From: Zygnema circumcarinatum
Lineage: Eukaryota > Streptophyta > Zygnematophyceae > Zygnematales > Zygnemataceae
Direction of reading: 5' to 3'
Length of the DNA stretch: 64,000 nucleotides
Assembly: GCA_037447605.1 (NCBI GenBank)
Contig: CM074806.1
Span: 4,709,287 to 4,773,286 of the forward strand
Part shown: piece after piece, positions 60,405 through 64,000 of the stretch
Layout of the letters: each line of letters starts with the position of its first letter
Position numbering within the stretch: the first letter of the stretch is position 1
Position numbers and translations under genes: made by a program
Notes under the pieces: model-generated
Seen by the model: the letters and a program-made list of their open reading frames with translations, nothing else
Told to the model about the DNA's origin: nothing
The model's database searches: none

Positions 60405-60650
60405 GGCGTACGGATGGACTTCCGCGTCAACCGTACGGTCGCAGCCGCCAAAAGGGGACCGCGGACCGGCGGACCCGTGCCGACCGAACGGACCGCGCGG
60501 CGCGTGGTTCTGCGCGCGAAAATCGCGCGGCGGCTGCGCGGTTTATGGCCCTCCGGGAAATTGGGACGCCGTCGGACGTTCGCGTGTCGTAAGGGTCCGT
60601 ACAGTAAGGACTGTACGGTTTAACCGTGGATAACGTGCGGTACGAATGAT
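60405..60650. promoter_or_regulatory. GTAC motif cluster
   Basis: Five GTAC sites occur in about 245 bases, including CCGTACGG and an inverted CCGTACAG/CTGTACGG pair at about 60597-60619. This is the weakest of the three GTAC clusters in the window. It lies between the start of DUF506 and the 3' end of the helicase gene, so a promoter role is unclear. Confidence 0.3.
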
Positions 60651-61153
60651 GGCGTCATGCTGACGCCTGCTTGTTTGAGATCGCCCAAGTTTGACTCATG
60701 GGAGGGGATGAGACTTATTCGTGATTCACACGTGCGGGCGACAGGTGGGTTTTAGGGGCATTTGGGTCTATGCAAAGCACTTGCACCCATGTTGCTTTCA
60801 CAAGGTTGAGTTGTTCAGAACAATGTGTGTCAACTCTGATCCATGAAATTTGTTCAACAACTCCTTGAACAGAAACGTGGGTAAGGGGGAAAGCGCGGAG
60901 AGGGAAGTGCGAGCCCCTTCCAGAACACAAAACGGATTCGATTTTAGAAAAAAAATTACTTATTAATTCAGCCGTCAAGAGTCAACAACAGCATGCTCTC
61001 TCCTGCAGCAGAGGCCTCGGCCTGCACTCCCAATTGCCTGCTGCCTCAGAAGACCGCAAAATAAATGGGGCCTCCCACAAACAATAGAGTAGACCCGAAC
61101 CCCTCCGGTAAACAGCGCCCACAGAGCGCTGAAAAAGTGAAGGATTCCTGCAG

Positions 61154-63903
61154 TCACTCTTCGTCTGAATCTGCAAAAGTTATCTTTTTCGCCTTGGGAG
61201 TATCTTCCGTGATTTCCCGGAAGTGGGCTCCGTACAGCTTGGACTCCTGGAGAGCCAACCATTCATTCAAAGCAACCAAGTCGACTTGGTCAGCCAACCT
61301 CGAACTGCGTGCGTCGACACATGACTAATTCAAACAGGAAAAATGAGCGTTCAAATTCCAAATTCGCTACAAACCTTCTTCTTAACGGTAGTTCCAAACT
61401 TGAGAAGATCTTCCGGAACGTTCTGCCCCGCCTCTCGCAGAACATTCACAAGCTCTCCAGCACGGGGCTGCGAAGGAAACGATTAAAAAAAATAGAAATA
61501 AACCATTAAAAATATAAAGAGTCTGTATGATGGTGAGGAAGGATTTACAAAGTAAGGTCAGAAGTTATTGCATCCCCTCTTTGACATTTTCTGAGTTTTG
61601 AACTCACCTTATCATTACTGGTGAAGAACGTGTGAGCTGTGCCCTTCCTACCGGCTCGTCCTGTCCGCCCGATTCGATGAACATAGTCTTCTGTGGTCAG
61701 CGGAAAACTGTAGTTGATCACATACCTGCACATAGAACCGACCCGTGGGATAAGAGAAGTAGGCACCAAACTGAATAGAAGGGTCCCATGCAGCCCTCCA
61801 CTGATAAGTCCTCCCCTTGCAGAACAACGCTCACTGGAAGCAGAGAAATAGCCAAGCAGACTGAAAGTACTTTAATGTCTCCCTCCAAATTCTAGAGAGG
61901 AAGTTAAAGAGGCACTCACTCGACGTCAGGAATGTCAAGTCCTCTCGCCGCGACATCTGTCGCAATCTGTGAAAGGATTCCGAGTGTCACTTAGGTCAAG
62001 GTCAACCATGAATTCAGAAGCAGTACACCCATAACATAAAAAAAATGCTCACGCAAGCAGGCATCTGCATAAACCAATTCACCCATATCTTGATTTTCTT
62101 CAACTCTGCCCGACTTGTTGTCTCTGCCTTTGAACGTAGCCATAACTCCAGAATTAACACCTTTTTGCCTCTGTAAAAATGCAAAACAGCATGGAGTAGT
62201 CCGCACCAGGAGAGGCACTGCTCCACTCTTGAACTGTTGTACGGCTCGTGTACGGTCTCCCTGCCCCTTATCTCCATGCACAGCTCCGGCACTCCATCCC
62301 CTGCTTTCACATCCCCTCCCTGCCTTCATCAGGAGCAGTACCGATTACTTCCTCTAGGATTTTTCTTGTATTGGAGGAAATGTAGAGAATTAAGACTTGC
62401 GGAAACTGAATTTTGTAGTCTACGACTCGAACCTTGCTGAAAGCATGTTTTCAACGCGAACAGCCTCCTTCTTGTAAAGAACGAAAACCAGCACTCGGTT
62501 TCTGCTTATATTTTCCATACCCGCCCACCCAACCAAGAAAGGAGGTTTTCAAGAGAGTTAGTAGGCTAACAAGCAAAACGAAAGCAACAAACCTCCTGGA
62601 ATGAGAAAATGTTCGTATGAAGGGACAGAATAAAAAATAACATGGGTCAATCTGATCTATAAAGACGTATATGTCCCGTTCAAACAAACAATCCTTACTT
62701 CCTCGATTTATGATACTGCCTGAGTAGTGCGTCAAGGCGGGCATCTCGAGCTCTATCCTCCACCACCTGCAAGAAAGCGAAAATGAAATTAGAAAAAGAA
62801 GGAGAAAGGGAGGGGGGGCTGTCAATCACCTGGTTGTGAGTTTTGACAACCAAGTACCTAAAAGCATGAACTAGAAAGCAGACACAGATAGGTGCTAATA
62901 TCTGCACAAGCTCACCTCCACGATTTGTGTTACGTCGTGATTTGCCGATAAATCTTTTGAGCCGATGGTGATCTGCAACGAAAGAAGGCCAAAAAAAAAA
63001 GGGAGTTTTGAATCATCCGGCGCACTTAAGGCTCAGACTAAACTGCAGACCAAATTCACGTAGAAGGTCCATTCACAAATCCCCTCGTCAGACACTTTCC
63101 CATGTGGGCTCTTCTATTGTTTGCATGCAGTCGCTTATTACGGTGAGCTTCTGTTAACTCAAGATTCTCCAAGAGTAAGAGACCAAAAAGACCTGCCTTG
63201 ATTGGATCCTTCACAAATTCGGAAGCCAATTGACCAACAGCAGGTGGCCACGTGGCGCTCAACATCACTGTCTGTCTCTCTGCATACATTGAAAAATCCT
63301 CAAGTGAGTGAAATTCGAACCCCTGCCACTTCGGCCATGCAAGACGAGATACTGACGATGTGATGATGGTAATCATGACAACAATGAAAAGGATGACGAA
63401 AACAACAATGACAATGAGGATGCTGATGTCAATATTTCATGATGATGGCGGGGCCACATTCAGTGATGATACTAGTCATGACGATGGATTCGGAGAAGAC
63501 AAGATAAGACTCACCCTTGGGAGTCCGCCCCAAAATAGCGCGAATCGCAGGTTCAAAACCCAAATCCAGCATGCGGTCGGCCTCATCCAAAACCTGACAG
63601 CCAGCAGTCCTCTCAACCCTGAACCCCCAAAACTTGTACCGTTGTAGACCCCACTATACACTTGCTTATGCTAATGCTGCTGATGCATTGCTCCTCTGTC
63701 AACTATCTGAACACAGGCTACATCCTCAGACATTCCACTATCAAACGGAGAACAGTACGGGAATCAATGTGTCCTAGCATCTCAGTCCTTTATGACAATA
63801 CAGAAAAGGAGGGTGACCTTACCACATACGACACATTGGAAAGGTCGAAGGCTCCCTCTTCCAGGAAGTCCAGGAGACGGCCGGGAGTAGCTACCATGAT
63901 GCC
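61154..63903 (-). CDS. DEAD-box RNA helicase, DBP3/RH5-type (N-terminal part beyond window)
   Basis: An ATP-dependent RNA helicase; yeast Dbp3 acts in pre-rRNA processing and Arabidopsis RH5 (STRS1) is its plant relative. Visible minus-strand exons: 63903-63823, 63593-63515, 63279-63197, 62972-62916, 62766-62699, 62501-62433, 62300-62207, 61966-61920, 61725-61608, 61467-61375 and 61246-61154, giving 293 residues plus stop. Motifs in order: [80 protein letters not shown] and [13 protein letters not shown]. The end, [30 protein letters not shown], is the DBP3/RH5 tail. Motifs Q and I and the rest of the N terminus are past the right edge. The exon ending at 63197 needs a GC donor (AAG then GCAGGT) to keep frame with [13 protein letters not shown]. 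Confidence 0.92.
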
Positions 63904-64000
63904 CTGCAGCAAAACACGAATGCACTTCCAAGAGTAAAGATGATGATAGAAAACGAAGGGTAAGGAGTGAAAAGGAACAAAATGAGAAAGACAAATGATA

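Larger units (their letters stand above)
58091..61153. other. 3-kb intergenic region, GC-rich then AT-rich then GC-rich
   Basis: No confident gene. GC-rich flanks at 58400-59060 and 59880-60600 hold ACGT-core sites (58512, 58748, 58987, 59972, 60035, 60173, 60343). GTAC sites cluster at 60408-60645. The middle (59340-59860) is AT-rich and contains tandem TGAGAAAT units near 59351-59376 with an inverted copy just downstream, plus a minus-strand 79-codon open frame at 59546-59785. A 279-codon frame at 59794-60633 overlaps other open frames on both strands and is probably compositional. Confidence 0.5.

Noticed and set aside
59794-60633. 279-codon plus-strand frame
   Set aside because: Overlaps other long frames on both strands in GC-rich DNA full of ACGT and GTAC motifs; Pro/Arg/Ser-rich with no domain. 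I cannot fully exclude an exon.
63437-63460. ATGATGGCGGGGCCAC, resembling the SINE-like element's hairpin
   Set aside because: Only about 14 bases match, within a GATGAT microsatellite in a helicase intron, and no direct repeats flank it.
1-64000. CRISPR arrays, insertion sequences, operons and bacterial promoters
   Set aside because: All genes are intron-split eukaryotic genes; I see no regularly spaced repeats or transposase genes.

Overview
The window looks like nuclear DNA of a streptophyte green plant, most likely a charophyte-grade green alga. Its genes are split by many short spliceosomal introns. It encodes a class XI-type myosin, a plant-type plastid ATP sulfurylase with a transit peptide, a Mn-type cation diffusion facilitator, a DUF506 (plant PDDEXK-like) protein and a nucleus-encoded plastid EF-Tu. 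Nuclear tufA with a transit peptide argues against the earliest streptophyte algae (Mesostigma, Chlorokybus), where tufA is still in the plastid. The myosin head is too divergent at its N terminus to look like a land-plant sequence. I cannot name the species.

Layout, left to right. 1-1865: non-coding, with a GTAC-dense block and a strong hairpin. 1866-15848 (+): a 30-exon myosin XI. 16813-18503 (-): acylphosphatase in three exons, head to head with a plant TDRD3-like/RMI1-N protein (18506-21943, +); the two furthest-upstream start codons are 2 bp apart. 22619-25133 (+): an RCC1-repeat protein resembling the mitochondrial RUG3 group. 25473-25544 (+): tRNA-Trp(CCA). 25780-29247 (+): plastid ATP sulfurylase. 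29810-30701: two copies of a short interspersed element with target-site duplications. 30889-35992 (+): F-box/LRR protein. 36306-36436: a third, diverged copy of the element. 37934-40340 (+): Mn-CDF transporter. 43044-46564 (-): plastid EF-Tu. 47152-47302: the best-preserved copy of the element. 47772-54482 (+): TSR1, a 40S biogenesis factor, preceded by a TTAGGG array. 56018-58090 (-): DUF506 protein. 61154 to beyond the right edge (-): DBP3/RH5-type DEAD-box helicase.

The genes are mostly unrelated housekeeping functions: actin-based transport, sulfate assimilation, Mn transport, plastid translation and ribosome assembly. Nothing resembles an operon or a gene cluster. I rebuilt exon structures by hand from splice sites, frame continuity and family resemblance. 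For every gene except the F-box gene the exon lengths join without a frame conflict. Three introns require GC-AG splicing. The most unusual non-coding content is the SINE-like family, the GTAC and ACGT-core motif clusters in intergenic DNA, and telomere-like repeats, one of which sits immediately upstream of TSR1.
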